A stretch of DNA of 64,000 nt from Bacteroidota bacterium. GTDB lineage: Bacteria > Bacteroidota > Bacteroidia > Chitinophagales > Chitinophagaceae. Shown here in pieces: positions 28,879 through 37,853 of the stretch; the first letter of the stretch is position 1, and every line of letters begins with the position of its first letter. The notes beneath the pieces were generated by a model, which was given only the letters and a program-made list of their open reading frames with translations, searched no databases and had not been told where the DNA came from. Position numbers and translations under genes: made by a program. Location of the stretch: contig CANGUG010000012.1 of NCBI GenBank assembly GCA_947457075.1, positions 1-64,000 of the forward strand, read 5' to 3'.

Positions 28879-29310
28879 ATGAGAACATCCTTATTGAATA
28901 CATCCATTAAATTATTGTTCATAGTATCCTTGATACTTTCTTGTAACAAAGACAATAGCGGTATTGAAGTGAATCTTGCTTATCGGTTAATAGCAGACAA
29001 AACCTGGTATTTGGATTATGCACAAACTACTACCGGGACCATTATTAGTAATAAAACGTACTTAGGACAACCTACTTATTTTATTAATTATTTGAAAAAT
29101 TTAGCTACGTCTGATTCTGATGGTCTTGTCGGAAACTATGAAATTGTTAAAAATGATACTGCGCTTCAAATAAAAGTGCAGGCTAAAACAAGTAGTGGGA
29201 ATGCAAGTAATTATACCTATGAAATTGAAAGCCTAGGAGCAAAAAGTATGATAATGCGTTATTCCAAGAACAATATTAAAACTAGATTATTTTTTAGCAC
29301 ACAACAGTAA
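28879..29310 (+). CDS. Lipoprotein, lipocalin-like
   Basis: The 143-aa product has a lipoprotein signal with lipobox VSLILSC (Cys at about residue 22) followed by NKDNSG. The mature part starts with a stretch YRLIADKTWYLDYAQTT resembling the first strand of Bacteroidota lipocalin-like domains (W-x-L), followed by further beta strands. It is predicted to sit in a membrane as a lipid-anchored protein. It lies 10 nt downstream of the barrel-like gene and 20 nt upstream of the small T9SS cargo gene. Confidence 0.7.
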   Translation: MRTSLLNTSIKLLFIVSLILSCNKDNSGIEVNLAYRLIADKTWYLDYAQTTTGTIISNKTYLGQPTYFINYLKNLATSDSDGLVGNYEIVKNDTALQIKVQAKTSSGNASNYTYEIESLGAKSMIMRYSKNNIKTRLFFSTQQ

Positions 29311-29330
29311 AATAGGTAAAAAAGCCTGGA

Positions 29331-29858
29331 ATGAAATATATCAATACTAATACATTATTCAATTTTCATAAATGTATGTTCATAGGAACATTACTATTGC
29401 TATCCTCTATTTTAAATGGGCAGCAGTTTATGATTAGTAGTATGGGTAGTTTTCCAAGTACTTTATCCAATGCAAATGCAATTAATTTTAAAAGTAATAC
29501 CAACTGTATTAATGTACAAACTGGAATTGCTGTGTTTAATAGCAAGCTTAACAATGGTGAATTTAATATCAACTGTACTATTGTTCAAAAATTGAATACG
29601 CTTGGCATTGGCTTATATCCAAACCCCACCCAATCCTATTCCAAATTAAAATTTACGAAAAACCCTCCCCTTCAAGAAATTTTCAAATTAAGTATTTGGA
29701 ATCCTGAAGGTAATTTAATGAATGTAAGACAGGTAACCGGATTACAAATTTTTCAAGGCTTACAATTAAATTTTTCTGAACTAAGTGCTGGTAACTATAT
29801 TTTAAAAATTGAATCCCCCCAATTCATAGAAGCTTTAAAATTTATAAAAATAAATTAA
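29331..29858 (+). CDS. Small secreted protein with T9SS type A sorting domain
   Basis: The 175-aa product has an N-terminal export segment (FIGTLLLLSSILNGQQ), a short variable region (about residues 30-88), and a C-terminal Por-secretion tail: LGIGLYPNPTQSYSKLKF, LSIWNPEGN, LSAGNYILKIES, FIKIN. In T9SS cargo this tail directs passage across the outer membrane and is then removed or used to attach the protein. Very little sequence precedes the tail, so the cargo domain is unusually small. It is 29 nt upstream of fibre B. Confidence 0.85.
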   Translation: MKYINTNTLFNFHKCMFIGTLLLLSSILNGQQFMISSMGSFPSTLSNANAINFKSNTNCINVQTGIAVFNSKLNNGEFNINCTIVQKLNTLGIGLYPNPTQSYSKLKFTKNPPLQEIFKLSIWNPEGNLMNVRQVTGLQIFQGLQLNFSELSAGNYILKIESPQFIEALKFIKIN

Positions 29859-29887
29859 AGCCTTATCACTCCCAATCTCCCCATTTT

Positions 29888-32800
29888 ATGAAAATTAATT
29901 TTTCTGTGTTACCACTAACATTATTAGTGGCATTTTTATTTATTAAACCTATAAAAACAACAGCGCAATTACCAGGATTGGGCATTAATTTTCAAGCAGT
30001 AGCGAGAGATAAGATGGAAAATCCTGCTAAGGATCGAAAAATATATGTGCAAACCAGTATTGTCCAAAATGGCAGTTCAACAGGGACGATATTTACCGAA
30101 ATTCATTATTCAAAAACCGATATGGCAGGTGTTTTCAATATAAGTATTGGTCAGGGAAATAGAATTAGTGGCAGCGCAAGCGATTTATTGTCTATTCCAT
30201 GGAACAATGGCCCACTGCTGTTGAATTTAAAAATTGCCATTGAGCCGCTGACCCCATTAAGCAATTGGGATTATACGAAGGAATGGATTGATCTTGGAAC
30301 CAGCCCATTTGGAACTGTCCCCTATGCATTGTACTCAGGAAATACAGGGGCAAATAATAATAAATTAAATATTAGCGATACGGCAAGCATGCTTTCGCCC
30401 TATGCCAAATCAATCTTGTCTTTAAAAACAGTCGATACGAGTTCTCTATCCAATCGTATTAATAGCAAATTAAACATGAATGACACCAGTATTTTATTAA
30501 GTCCCTATAGCAAGCAATTACAAGTAAACAATGCGTTGGCTTTAAAATTAAATATAGCAGATACCGCTTTAATGATGTCCAGCAGAATTACAAGAGATAC
30601 TATTTCCTTATCTAATAGAATAGACAGCAGATTACTTATCAGTGATACTAGCAATTTGTTAAGTCCTTATACCAAGCAGACCCAAATAAATCAATTATTG
30701 GCTTTAAAATTAAATATTGCAGATACCGCTTTAATGATGTCTAGCAGAATTGCAAGAGATACCATTTCCTTATCGAATCGCATTAATACAAAATTGAACT
30801 TTTCAGATACAGCGTACATGCTCAGAAATTATGCCATTTCAACTAATTTAAGCCCATTAGCCTACACAGCTAATTACAACGATTTGCTTAATAAGCCAGC
30901 CGTCAATGCCAATATTGTCAATACAGTAAATGGACTCACAGGTGATGTACTGATTAATAAAAACACGATTGGGATAGCCAATGTTGATAATACAACTGAT
31001 GCCAATAAACCTATTTCTATTTTAACCAATACTGCGCTTAACAACAAAGTAGATAAAACTGCGATCAATGCAGCCAATGGTATCCCAAGCCTTGATGCAA
31101 ATACAAAAATACCAAGTTATTTATTACCTGCTATCTCATTTACCTCTGTCACTATTGCCAATAGTTCGGCTCAAATGCAAAGCATTGGTGCCACTGCATT
31201 AAAAGGAACTGTGGCAGTAAGAACCGACATTAGTAGAACTTATGTTTTATCGGTAGATAATTCTTCCAATATAAATGACTGGGTGGAGATACTTAATCCA
31301 GGAGCACCTGTCCAAAGTGTGAATGGAAAACTCGCCAATGTAAGTTTAACAACATCTGATATAGCTGAGGGCACCAATGAATATTTTACACAAAGTAAAG
31401 CAAGACTGTCGCTAAGTGCGAATGGACCCATCAATTATAATGCGGTATCCGGACTGTTGAGTGCAGACACCAGCACCAGTAATTATAGTTTGGTGACTAG
31501 ATCTGCTTTACAAGAGCAAAACAATACGACCATTGCCAATTTAAACAGCAAAGTAAATTTGAGTGATACTTCCAATATGCTATATCCTTATGTTAGAAAT
31601 GCTAATAATACAGCAGTATTATTCACTAAAATAAATGTAGCTGATACAGCAGTAATGCTAAGTAATAGAATAGCTAGAGATACTATTACCCTATCTAATA
31701 GAATCAATACAAAATTAAATATACTAGATACGGCAGGAATGCTTTTAAATTATAAAAATAATTTAGCTTCCTTGTCAAGCAGTAAATTAAATATAAGCGA
31801 TACTGCTTTAATGCTAGCAAGTAGAATTCAAAGAGACACCATTTCTCTTTCTAATCGAATTAATTTAAAAGAATTAACAGCCAATAAATCAACTGATATT
31901 AATTTGGATGGCAGTTCTATTGTGAAATTTCCAACTACCAATGCAGTTAAAAGATACGTTGACAGTGTTGCCATTGTTTTAAATTCAACCATTGTGGCTT
32001 CCAATAATGCCATTGTAATACCAGATGCTAGTAGTTCAACAAAGGGTATTGTTCAACTTGCTGGAGATTTGAGCGGAACTGCAACTTCCCCTATTATCGC
32101 TAATAATGCAATAAATACAGTCAAAATTATAGATGGTGCTATTACTGCCGCAAAAGTAATGGACGCAGCCATCACAGATAGTAAATTGGCGACAGGCATT
32201 AGCGCTAGTAAGGTTGGATTAGGGAATGTGAACAACACCAGTGATTTAAATAAACCAATAAGCACCCTCACCCAAAACGCATTAAATGTAAAGTTAAATA
32301 GTAGCGATACAACCACGATGTTGAGTAATTATTTAACCAACATACATACAACTAAAAATGCATTAGATACTAAATTAAATAAGACCGATACTGCAGCGAT
32401 GTTGGGTAATTATTTAACCAACATGCATACTACTAAAAATGCATTAGATACTAAATTAAATAAGACCGATACTGCTATAATGTTAAGCAATTATTTAACC
32501 AATATGCATACAACTAAAAATACAATAGATACTAAATTAAATAAAACTGATACTACTGCGATGTTGAGCAATTATTTAACCAATATGCATACGACCAATA
32601 ATGCACTTGCTAATAAGTTTAACGCTAGCGATAGCTCCATTATGCTTGCTAATTATAAAAATTATCAAATTACGCTTAACAATACAAAATTAAATAAAAC
32701 CGACACTGCTGCTATGCTAAGTAATTACCTTACTAGTATTAACAATTTAGGAAGTATAAAACTTAATAGCAGCGATACTGCTGCTATGCTAAGCACCTAT

Positions 32801-34222
32801 TTAACCAATACACATAATTTAACAACTACTAAACTTAACAAAACCGATACAGCAGCCATGTTAAGTGCCTATTTAACCTCATTAAATTATAAAGAAATAG
32901 CTGCAAACAAATCCAACGATGCAACACTTGGCGGCAACAGCCCTAGTATAACACTTTACCCCACCCAATCTGCTGTAAAACAATATATAACCAATAATGC
33001 GGGCGCAGGAACAGCAAGTGCCACAACCCCATGGTCAATAATAGGCAATTCAGGCATGGTGGACGGCACCAACTTTATTGGCACCACCGATGCACAGCCA
33101 TTAAATTTTGTGGCTAATAATATAAATGCTGGAAGAATTGATGTGGTGGCCTTAAGTGGTCAAACTTCTATTGGTTATGGAGCTGCAGCTACTACCTTAA
33201 AAAATACAAGCAATTTATATGGTACTAAAAATACTGCTATTGGATTTCAAACGCTTACCAATACAGTTTATGGAAAAGAAAATACAGCACTAGGCTATCA
33301 AGCATTATACCATAATAATACTGCATCAGGTTCAACCGCTATTGGCTATCAAGCCATGTTCAATGCTTACAATCTTAATACAGCTACTCAATACAATACC
33401 TACAATACAGCAGTAGGATACCAGGCATTACTTGGATCATCTACTCAAGCCAATAATAATGGAAGATCCAATACCGCTTTGGGTCATCAAACATTAAGGA
33501 GTAATTCGAGTGGATCAAATAATAGTGCACTAGGTTATCTAGCACTTTACATGAACTCTACTGGACAAGGAAATACCGGACTAGGATACAATTCCTTATA
33601 TGGGAATACCACAGGACAATATAATACCGCCGTGGGATATGGCTTAGTAAATAATGATATTGGAAGTTATAATACCGCTATTGGTTACAATACGCTAAGT
33701 TCTAATGCTTCCGGAAACTACAATACAGGCATTGGGTACAATACTGAAATCTCAGGAAATGTAAGCAACTCTACAGTGATTGGGAATGGAGCAACCACAG
33801 CTGTTGCGAATACCATTCAGCTTGGCAATGGAAGTGTTACCAATGTAAATACCTCGGGTTCTATTACAGCTGGTGAGGATGTGAGTTTAAAACATGTTAA
33901 AGGAACTACCGCAAAACCTACGGTTACTTTTTACGGGGTAAATGTAGGTGTTACAGACCTAGTTATTTCAGGAACAGATTTAGGGGGCTTTATTCAATTT
34001 ACAACAAGGGCTTCTACAAGCAAAGACATTGGTATATTCTCCATTAATTTTGCAAAAGTATATACTACTTCTCCATTTGTGGTTTTAACAGCTGCAAATG
34101 CAGCCGCCTCAACACTTCCCGTGTATGTAAATGCCAATAGTTCATTTTTTTATGTATTTCCATCTACAGTAACTCCTACTCCTAACACAATGTATAGTTG
34201 GTACTATATGGTGGTGCAATAA
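29888..34222 (+). CDS. Giant fibre-like repeat protein B (YadA-like head repeats)
   Basis: The 1444-aa product has a signal peptide (VAFLFIKPIKTTAQ) and a head (residues about 30-160) with NFQAVARDKMENPA, NWDYTKEWIDLG and FGTVPYALYSG that is paralogous to fibre A. A long stalk of SDTALMLSSRI/DTISLSNRIN and KLNKTDTAAMLSNYL units follows. GLGNVNNTSDLNKPIS repeats resemble phage tail fibres. About residues 1098-1300 are NTAIGYxAL-type repeats seen in YadA/trimeric-autotransporter heads. The last ~110 residues form a separate beta domain ending in YSWYYMVVQ, without a peptidase S74 chaperone or a T9SS tail. Probably a trimeric surface fibre; this is inference. Confidence 0.86.
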   Translation: MKINFSVLPLTLLVAFLFIKPIKTTAQLPGLGINFQAVARDKMENPAKDRKIYVQTSIVQNGSSTGTIFTEIHYSKTDMAGVFNISIGQGNRISGSASDLLSIPWNNGPLLLNLKIAIEPLTPLSNWDYTKEWIDLGTSPFGTVPYALYSGNTGANNNKLNISDTASMLSPYAKSILSLKTVDTSSLSNRINSKLNMNDTSILLSPYSKQLQVNNALALKLNIADTALMMSSRITRDTISLSNRIDSRLLISDTSNLLSPYTKQTQINQLLALKLNIADTALMMSSRIARDTISLSNRINTKLNFSDTAYMLRNYAISTNLSPLAYTANYNDLLNKPAVNANIVNTVNGLTGDVLINKNTIGIANVDNTTDANKPISILTNTALNNKVDKTAINAANGIPSLDANTKIPSYLLPAISFTSVTIANSSAQMQSIGATALKGTVAVRTDISRTYVLSVDNSSNINDWVEILNPGAPVQSVNGKLANVSLTTSDIAEGTNEYFTQSKARLSLSANGPINYNAVSGLLSADTSTSNYSLVTRSALQEQNNTTIANLNSKVNLSDTSNMLYPYVRNANNTAVLFTKINVADTAVMLSNRIARDTITLSNRINTKLNILDTAGMLLNYKNNLASLSSSKLNISDTALMLASRIQRDTISLSNRINLKELTANKSTDINLDGSSIVKFPTTNAVKRYVDSVAIVLNSTIVASNNAIVIPDASSSTKGIVQLAGDLSGTATSPIIANNAINTVKIIDGAITAAKVMDAAITDSKLATGISASKVGLGNVNNTSDLNKPISTLTQNALNVKLNSSDTTTMLSNYLTNIHTTKNALDTKLNKTDTAAMLGNYLTNMHTTKNALDTKLNKTDTAIMLSNYLTNMHTTKNTIDTKLNKTDTTAMLSNYLTNMHTTNNALANKFNASDSSIMLANYKNYQITLNNTKLNKTDTAAMLSNYLTSINNLGSIKLNSSDTAAMLSTYLTNTHNLTTTKLNKTDTAAMLSAYLTSLNYKEIAANKSNDATLGGNSPSITLYPTQSAVKQYITNNAGAGTASATTPWSIIGNSGMVDGTNFIGTTDAQPLNFVANNINAGRIDVVALSGQTSIGYGAAATTLKNTSNLYGTKNTAIGFQTLTNTVYGKENTALGYQALYHNNTASGSTAIGYQAMFNAYNLNTATQYNTYNTAVGYQALLGSSTQANNNGRSNTALGHQTLRSNSSGSNNSALGYLALYMNSTGQGNTGLGYNSLYGNTTGQYNTAVGYGLVNNDIGSYNTAIGYNTLSSNASGNYNTGIGYNTEISGNVSNSTVIGNGATTAVANTIQLGNGSVTNVNTSGSITAGEDVSLKHVKGTTAKPTVTFYGVNVGVTDLVISGTDLGGFIQFTTRASTSKDIGIFSINFAKVYTTSPFVVLTAANAAASTLPVYVNANSSFFYVFPSTVTPTPNTMYSWYYMVVQ
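32291..32911 (+). repeat. Tandem 81-bp and 72-bp repeats in fibre B
   Basis: Four 27-codon units start at 32291, 32372, 32453 and 32534, and are nearly identical in DNA. They are followed by 24-codon units at 32615, 32687 and 32759 and a last unit at 32831. Each encodes KLNxxDTxxMLSNYLT-type sequence. The DNA identity points to recent expansion and makes copy number likely to vary. Confidence 0.9.
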
Positions 34223-34301
34223 TTGGGTGAAATAGTAGTTTAAAACAAAAAAATAATTAAATTTAGGATCAACTCAATTTAAATACTTTGTTGAAAAAAA
34301 G

Positions 34302-34703
34302 ATGAGGAATATAAAACGCAATTTGTTTATTTTTTTTGCTCCTATTTTGCTGATGATCATGGTAAATGAATCAGTACGCCTAATTCAAGGTAAAAGCAAT
34401 CATTATTATGGCAAGCAACCTTCCATCAACTCGGCGAATCAAATAAAAGACAAATGCACTTGGGAATGTCACGACAATACAAGCTATTGTAAACATAATC
34501 ATGTAAAACTTATTAAGGGGGTACTTTCCTATTCTGATATGGTTTACTATAAAACCATACAATTACTTCAAAGTAGCAATCGATCCTATGCAATGGATAA
34601 TTTAATTTACCTCGTATTTGGAATGCCCTTATTTATCTATTTTTTATTGATAAAATGTATAGATAATTATTATCAAATAAAGAAAATGAAGAGATTAAAA
34701 TGA
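34302..34703 (+). CDS. Small membrane protein with Cys/His cluster, unknown
   Basis: The 133-aa product has an N-terminal membrane helix (LFIFFAPILLMIMV) and a C-terminal one (LIYLVFGMPLFIYFLLI). Between them is a loop with C52-x3-C56-H57-x5-C63-x-H65-x-H67 (TWECHDN...YCKHNHVK), which could bind a metal or form disulfides. I do not recognise a named family. It overlaps the next gene by 4 nt (ATGA), so the two are translated together. It lies 79 nt after fibre B. Confidence 0.72.
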   Translation: MRNIKRNLFIFFAPILLMIMVNESVRLIQGKSNHYYGKQPSINSANQIKDKCTWECHDNTSYCKHNHVKLIKGVLSYSDMVYYKTIQLLQSSNRSYAMDNLIYLVFGMPLFIYFLLIKCIDNYYQIKKMKRLK

Positions 34704-34903
34704 ACCAAATAATTTATTTTATCTATAATTACTGTACTGATTTCGTCATTAATTTAGCAAACTGTACAAATTTGTCCTACTACGAAGTCAATTTCTTTTT
34801 ATTCTGTGTACTATACCCTCTATTGGTCTTAGGATTACCAATTTTATATATTATTCAAAAAATAAAAATTGGAAAGCTCCATAAAATCAAGTTGAATAAA
34901 TAA
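34700..34903 (+). CDS. Small membrane protein, partner of the Cys/His protein
   Basis: The 67-aa product has a hydrophobic helix (VNFFLFCVLYPLLVLGLPILYIIQKI) and a basic tail (KIKIGKLHKIKLNK), so a single-pass membrane protein with its C-terminus probably cytosolic. It contains the phrase NLANCTNLSYYEVNFFLF, which feels familiar from small Bacteroidota membrane proteins, but I cannot name the family. The ATGA overlap with the gene before it supports its reality despite its size. Confidence 0.62.
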   Translation: MNQIIYFIYNYCTDFVINLANCTNLSYYEVNFFLFCVLYPLLVLGLPILYIIQKIKIGKLHKIKLNK

Positions 34904-34936
34904 AATTTTTCATCCCCCAATAAATGGGCTCATAAA

Positions 34937-35632
34937 TTATTTCTCAACGCCAATCATAGGACCGTATTGGATATTTAAGAGCGTGCTGTTAACGCCAAAA
35001 GGACTTAATGGTTTCCAATAGTCAGAGATTCCTCCATCTAAAAAAAGGGCATTGCGACATCCTTGATCCTTGAACCATGCTGCAAAATCTATAAAATTGC
35101 TCCTAAAGCACCCAAATACCACTTTGCCATCATTTCGGATGCCAACCCCATTTCTCATAATCAAATTCCCTTTGGGTAAATTTTTATTGATTTTACCCTC
35201 AATTAATAACATAGGGCCAGACTGTGTAGCAAAATGGGCATTAGGAAAACGATCTCCTTTATGAGCAACTACTACATAAGCCCTTGAACCCGCAATATAA
35301 AAAACGCCTGAAGGAGGTGTCCCATAATTTGAGCCTTTGTTAACAACAATTCTCAATGGCCTTAATTGCTTTTTATTTTCAATAAATAAGCCAAGTGGAG
35401 GAGCGGATTGTAACTTATCATACATGCCTGCATTCATTATAAATTGTAATTCAGGATGATCCTTTCTTAAGGCAGCAAATGTATAATAGGGCCTGCCTGA
35501 CTTATCCTTCCAGAACATTTTAATTTTTCCAGGTTCGTAAACTTGAGCATGTATTGGACCCCTAAACAAAATACCAATAAACAATACAATTATAATGATC
35601 AATGAACGCTTGCGTATTTTTATTGTAGGCAT
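34937..35632 (-). CDS. Phosphodiester glycosidase-family protein (YigE/NAGPA-like)
   Basis: The 231-aa product has a signal peptide (SLIIIIVLFIGILF...IHAQ) and then the DUF2233/NAGPA-type fold: ELQFIMNAGMYDKLQSAPPLGLFIE, GVFYIAG, FATQSGPMLLIEGKIN, RNGVGIRNDGKVVF and NALFLDGGISDYW. Mammalian NAGPA removes GlcNAc from a phosphodiester on lysosomal enzymes; the bacterial relatives such as YigE have no firmly known substrate. It is predicted periplasmic or secreted. It faces the plus-strand genes on its left and is divergent from the HExxH gene. Confidence 0.88.
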   Translation of the reverse strand: MPTIKIRKRSLIIIIVLFIGILFRGPIHAQVYEPGKIKMFWKDKSGRPYYTFAALRKDHPELQFIMNAGMYDKLQSAPPLGLFIENKKQLRPLRIVVNKGSNYGTPPSGVFYIAGSRAYVVVAHKGDRFPNAHFATQSGPMLLIEGKINKNLPKGNLIMRNGVGIRNDGKVVFGCFRSNFIDFAAWFKDQGCRNALFLDGGISDYWKPLSPFGVNSTLLNIQYGPMIGVEK

Positions 35633-35710
35633 AAATAAATATTTGATTAAAATTATATCTTTAAACTACCTATTATTTAAAGGTTCATTACATTAACAAA
35701 ATATTAAGCC

Positions 35711-36046
35711 TTGAGAAAATTTCAATTTTTAAAATATTCATTGTTGATAACAGTAGTATTGATATTAACACTTAATTATTTTAAAACCTACAGAATATAT
35801 AATTTACCATTTAACCTTCCTAATCTATTGAGGGCATCAACCATTCCCCCATTAGGTACTTTTATGAGTAAACAATATAAAAATTCAAAACAAGTACTAC
35901 TACATGAAAAATATCATTGGTATCAATATGAAAAAATGGGATTGATGCCATTTTACTATGAATACTTAACGGAATATCTTAAAAAAGGAAGATTTGACCA
36001 TTGGATGGAAAAAGAAGCAAGAGAGGCAACTTTAAAAAGTAAATGA
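35711..36046 (+). CDS. Small membrane-anchored protein with HExxH motif
   Basis: The 111-aa product has an N-terminal hydrophobic segment (FLKYSLLITVVLILTL) and then a core with LLHEKYHWYQYEKMG, where HEKYH fits the HExxH zinc-binding motif, followed by YEYLTEYLKKGRFDHW and a late EKEAREA that could supply a third ligand. That arrangement is reminiscent of minimal gluzincin-like peptidases, but catalysis is not established at this size. The start at 35711 is a TTG codon, chosen because it precedes the hydrophobic segment. Confidence 0.68.
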   Translation: MRKFQFLKYSLLITVVLILTLNYFKTYRIYNLPFNLPNLLRASTIPPLGTFMSKQYKNSKQVLLHEKYHWYQYEKMGLMPFYYEYLTEYLKKGRFDHWMEKEAREATLKSK

Positions 36047-36140
36047 AATTCTAGGAAGGATTAGCTAAAAAGATAAAATGGCTATTATTCACTTTGATTT
36101 ATAAATAATTGTCAATATATTTATATAAATTTTGTGTTAT

Positions 36141-37109
36141 ATGAAAAAAGGATATATACTACTTGTTGCTTTTTTTTCCATCACTTTAATTGCCGCTAAT
36201 TTGCAATTAAATAATAGAGAAGGTATAAATAAGTTTTCTATTAGTATTAAGGATGGAGAAACCTACTCATTTGAAAATATCATTGAAAGTGAAGAAAAAG
36301 GGAATTTTATAAACATTAACTCAATTCCAAATTATAATAATGCAATATTAAGATCATTAGAAACTGACTCTAATAATGCAATAGATTTGGTAACTTTTGT
36401 AAATTCAATTAATGAATATAGAAATTTTGGTTATTGGTCAATTATACCCAAAGGTTATTATGATGAGGACAAACCACTAGCACATATCTCTGATCCAACT
36501 TATGCATTTCCACAGGAAAATGGGTATGATTGGAAAAAAATAAATGGATTTAATAGCTATTACCGAAATTTATTTTTGAATAAAGCAGCCCGAACTATTT
36601 TGTTCAAACATGCATTAAACATAGTATCGAATTTGTGCAAATCATACCCAGCTGATTTTAAAGTAATGGTATTAAAAGAAATTGACAAACTCATAACATA
36701 TACTTATACACTTGATTCAACAAGTCCTTCTATTGATACAGATGAATATAATGACTATTGGAAAGGTTTTATATTTAGAAGAAATAAACTAGACAATATA
36801 CCATCAAGTGAGATTCTCAATTCATTGTTAAATGCAAAAGAAGTTATTAAGTCGGTTGACGTTTCAAATCAGCCAGATGCAATGTTTGAATTTAATATAA
36901 ATGAACAAATTATTGCCTATTTTGCAAGCGAGAAGACGACATTACGTTCAAAGTATACATCTAAAGAAGTTTATTTCGATAATACAATTGCTGTTAAAAA
37001 AGTTAAGTTTCTAAAAGATGAAACTGGTGAATATTATCAAATTATAGGCACAAAAAATAGCAGTCCAATCAATTTCTTGTATGATAATAATTTAAATCGC
37101 ATTAATTAA
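36141..37109 (+). CDS. Secreted protein of unknown function
   Basis: The start chosen is the ATG at 36141 (MKKGYILLVAFFSI), three codons inside the longer frame that opens with TTG; it gives 322 aa and a signal peptide ending near ITLIAANLQ. The remainder is mostly helical with DLVTFVNSINEYRNFGYW, YPADFKVMVLKEIDKLITY and a C-terminal beta-like stretch. No motif or family is recognised. The coding sequence is strikingly AT-rich, even for this window, and uses many Asn, Ile and Lys codons, which suits an acquired or fast-evolving gene. Confidence 0.68.
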   Translation: MKKGYILLVAFFSITLIAANLQLNNREGINKFSISIKDGETYSFENIIESEEKGNFININSIPNYNNAILRSLETDSNNAIDLVTFVNSINEYRNFGYWSIIPKGYYDEDKPLAHISDPTYAFPQENGYDWKKINGFNSYYRNLFLNKAARTILFKHALNIVSNLCKSYPADFKVMVLKEIDKLITYTYTLDSTSPSIDTDEYNDYWKGFIFRRNKLDNIPSSEILNSLLNAKEVIKSVDVSNQPDAMFEFNINEQIIAYFASEKTTLRSKYTSKEVYFDNTIAVKKVKFLKDETGEYYQIIGTKNSSPINFLYDNNLNRIN

Positions 37110-37112
37110 CCA

Positions 37113-37679
37113 TTAATCTACATCAATCGCATATTTAAGCAGTAAACCTTCTAGTCCTGTTAAATTGTGTTTTGACTTTTTTACCTTATTGGTTTCTGGA
37201 TCAATGACATAATGTGTTGCCCCTCTTAAATCAGCCTGCTCTAAATTGGTAAATGAAAATACCGCATTGCTTAAATCGGAGTGGGTAAAAATGGAGGCTG
37301 TCAAATCAGCTTCTGTAAAGTCCACCTCATTGAGTTTTGAATCAATAAATTTAGTTTTCTTTAATTTGGTTTTATAAAAGGATGCATTGGTTAAAATACA
37401 GGTCTCGAATTGCAGGGAGAGCCCAAATTCATTGGCATCACAAAATTGTAATCCTATCATTTTGCAACCTTTAAATTGAATATCTCTAAGAATAGTATTG
37501 TGCAGTTTTACCAAACTTAAATTCGAATTTTCAAAAGTACAATCAATGAATATATATCCTGTTAAATCCAGGTTGGACATATTGCAATTTTGAAATTGAC
37601 ATGCTTCATACTCCCCTTTTGGTAATACTGTTATGGTATAATCTATATTTTGAAATTGTTGGTCTTGAAATAGCTGCAT
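37113..37679 (-). CDS. Pentapeptide-repeat protein (Qnr/McbG-like size)
   Basis: The 188-aa product is built of A(D/N)LxX-type pentapeptide repeats from about residue 25 to 165 (NLDLT, NLSLV, NASFY, KTKFI, EVDFT, EADLTA, QADLRGA), predicting a right-handed quadrilateral beta-helix. It ends with LTGLEGLLLKYAIDVD, a C-terminal helix typical of Qnr/McbG-type proteins. Some members mimic DNA and protect gyrase, but most chromosomal copies have no known role, and resistance should not be inferred. No signal peptide is present, so it is cytosolic. Confidence 0.88.
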   Translation of the reverse strand: MQLFQDQQFQNIDYTITVLPKGEYEACQFQNCNMSNLDLTGYIFIDCTFENSNLSLVKLHNTILRDIQFKGCKMIGLQFCDANEFGLSLQFETCILTNASFYKTKLKKTKFIDSKLNEVDFTEADLTASIFTHSDLSNAVFSFTNLEQADLRGATHYVIDPETNKVKKSKHNLTGLEGLLLKYAIDVD

Positions 37680-37853
37680 GATTGGGATTGAGTTGATTTA
37701 TGTTGATCCTAAGATAGTAATTTATTTATAAGCGTAGATGCTATTACTGCATCCTTTAGAGGGATTAGCTCCCTTCGGTCGCTGATCCTGGAGTGGGCGT
37801 TGCAAAATGCGTAGGTGGTGGGAAGACTGTCTTCCAACATAGTTTTATTTTAT

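Noticed and set aside
20544..34222. Prophage tail module
   Set aside because: The fibre repeats resemble tail fibres, but there are no capsid, portal, terminase, baseplate or integrase genes, and both proteins have signal peptides.
37113..37679. Quinolone-resistance (Qnr) gene
   Set aside because: The protein has pentapeptide repeats and a similar size, but most such chromosomal proteins have no known resistance role and no Qnr-specific feature was identified.
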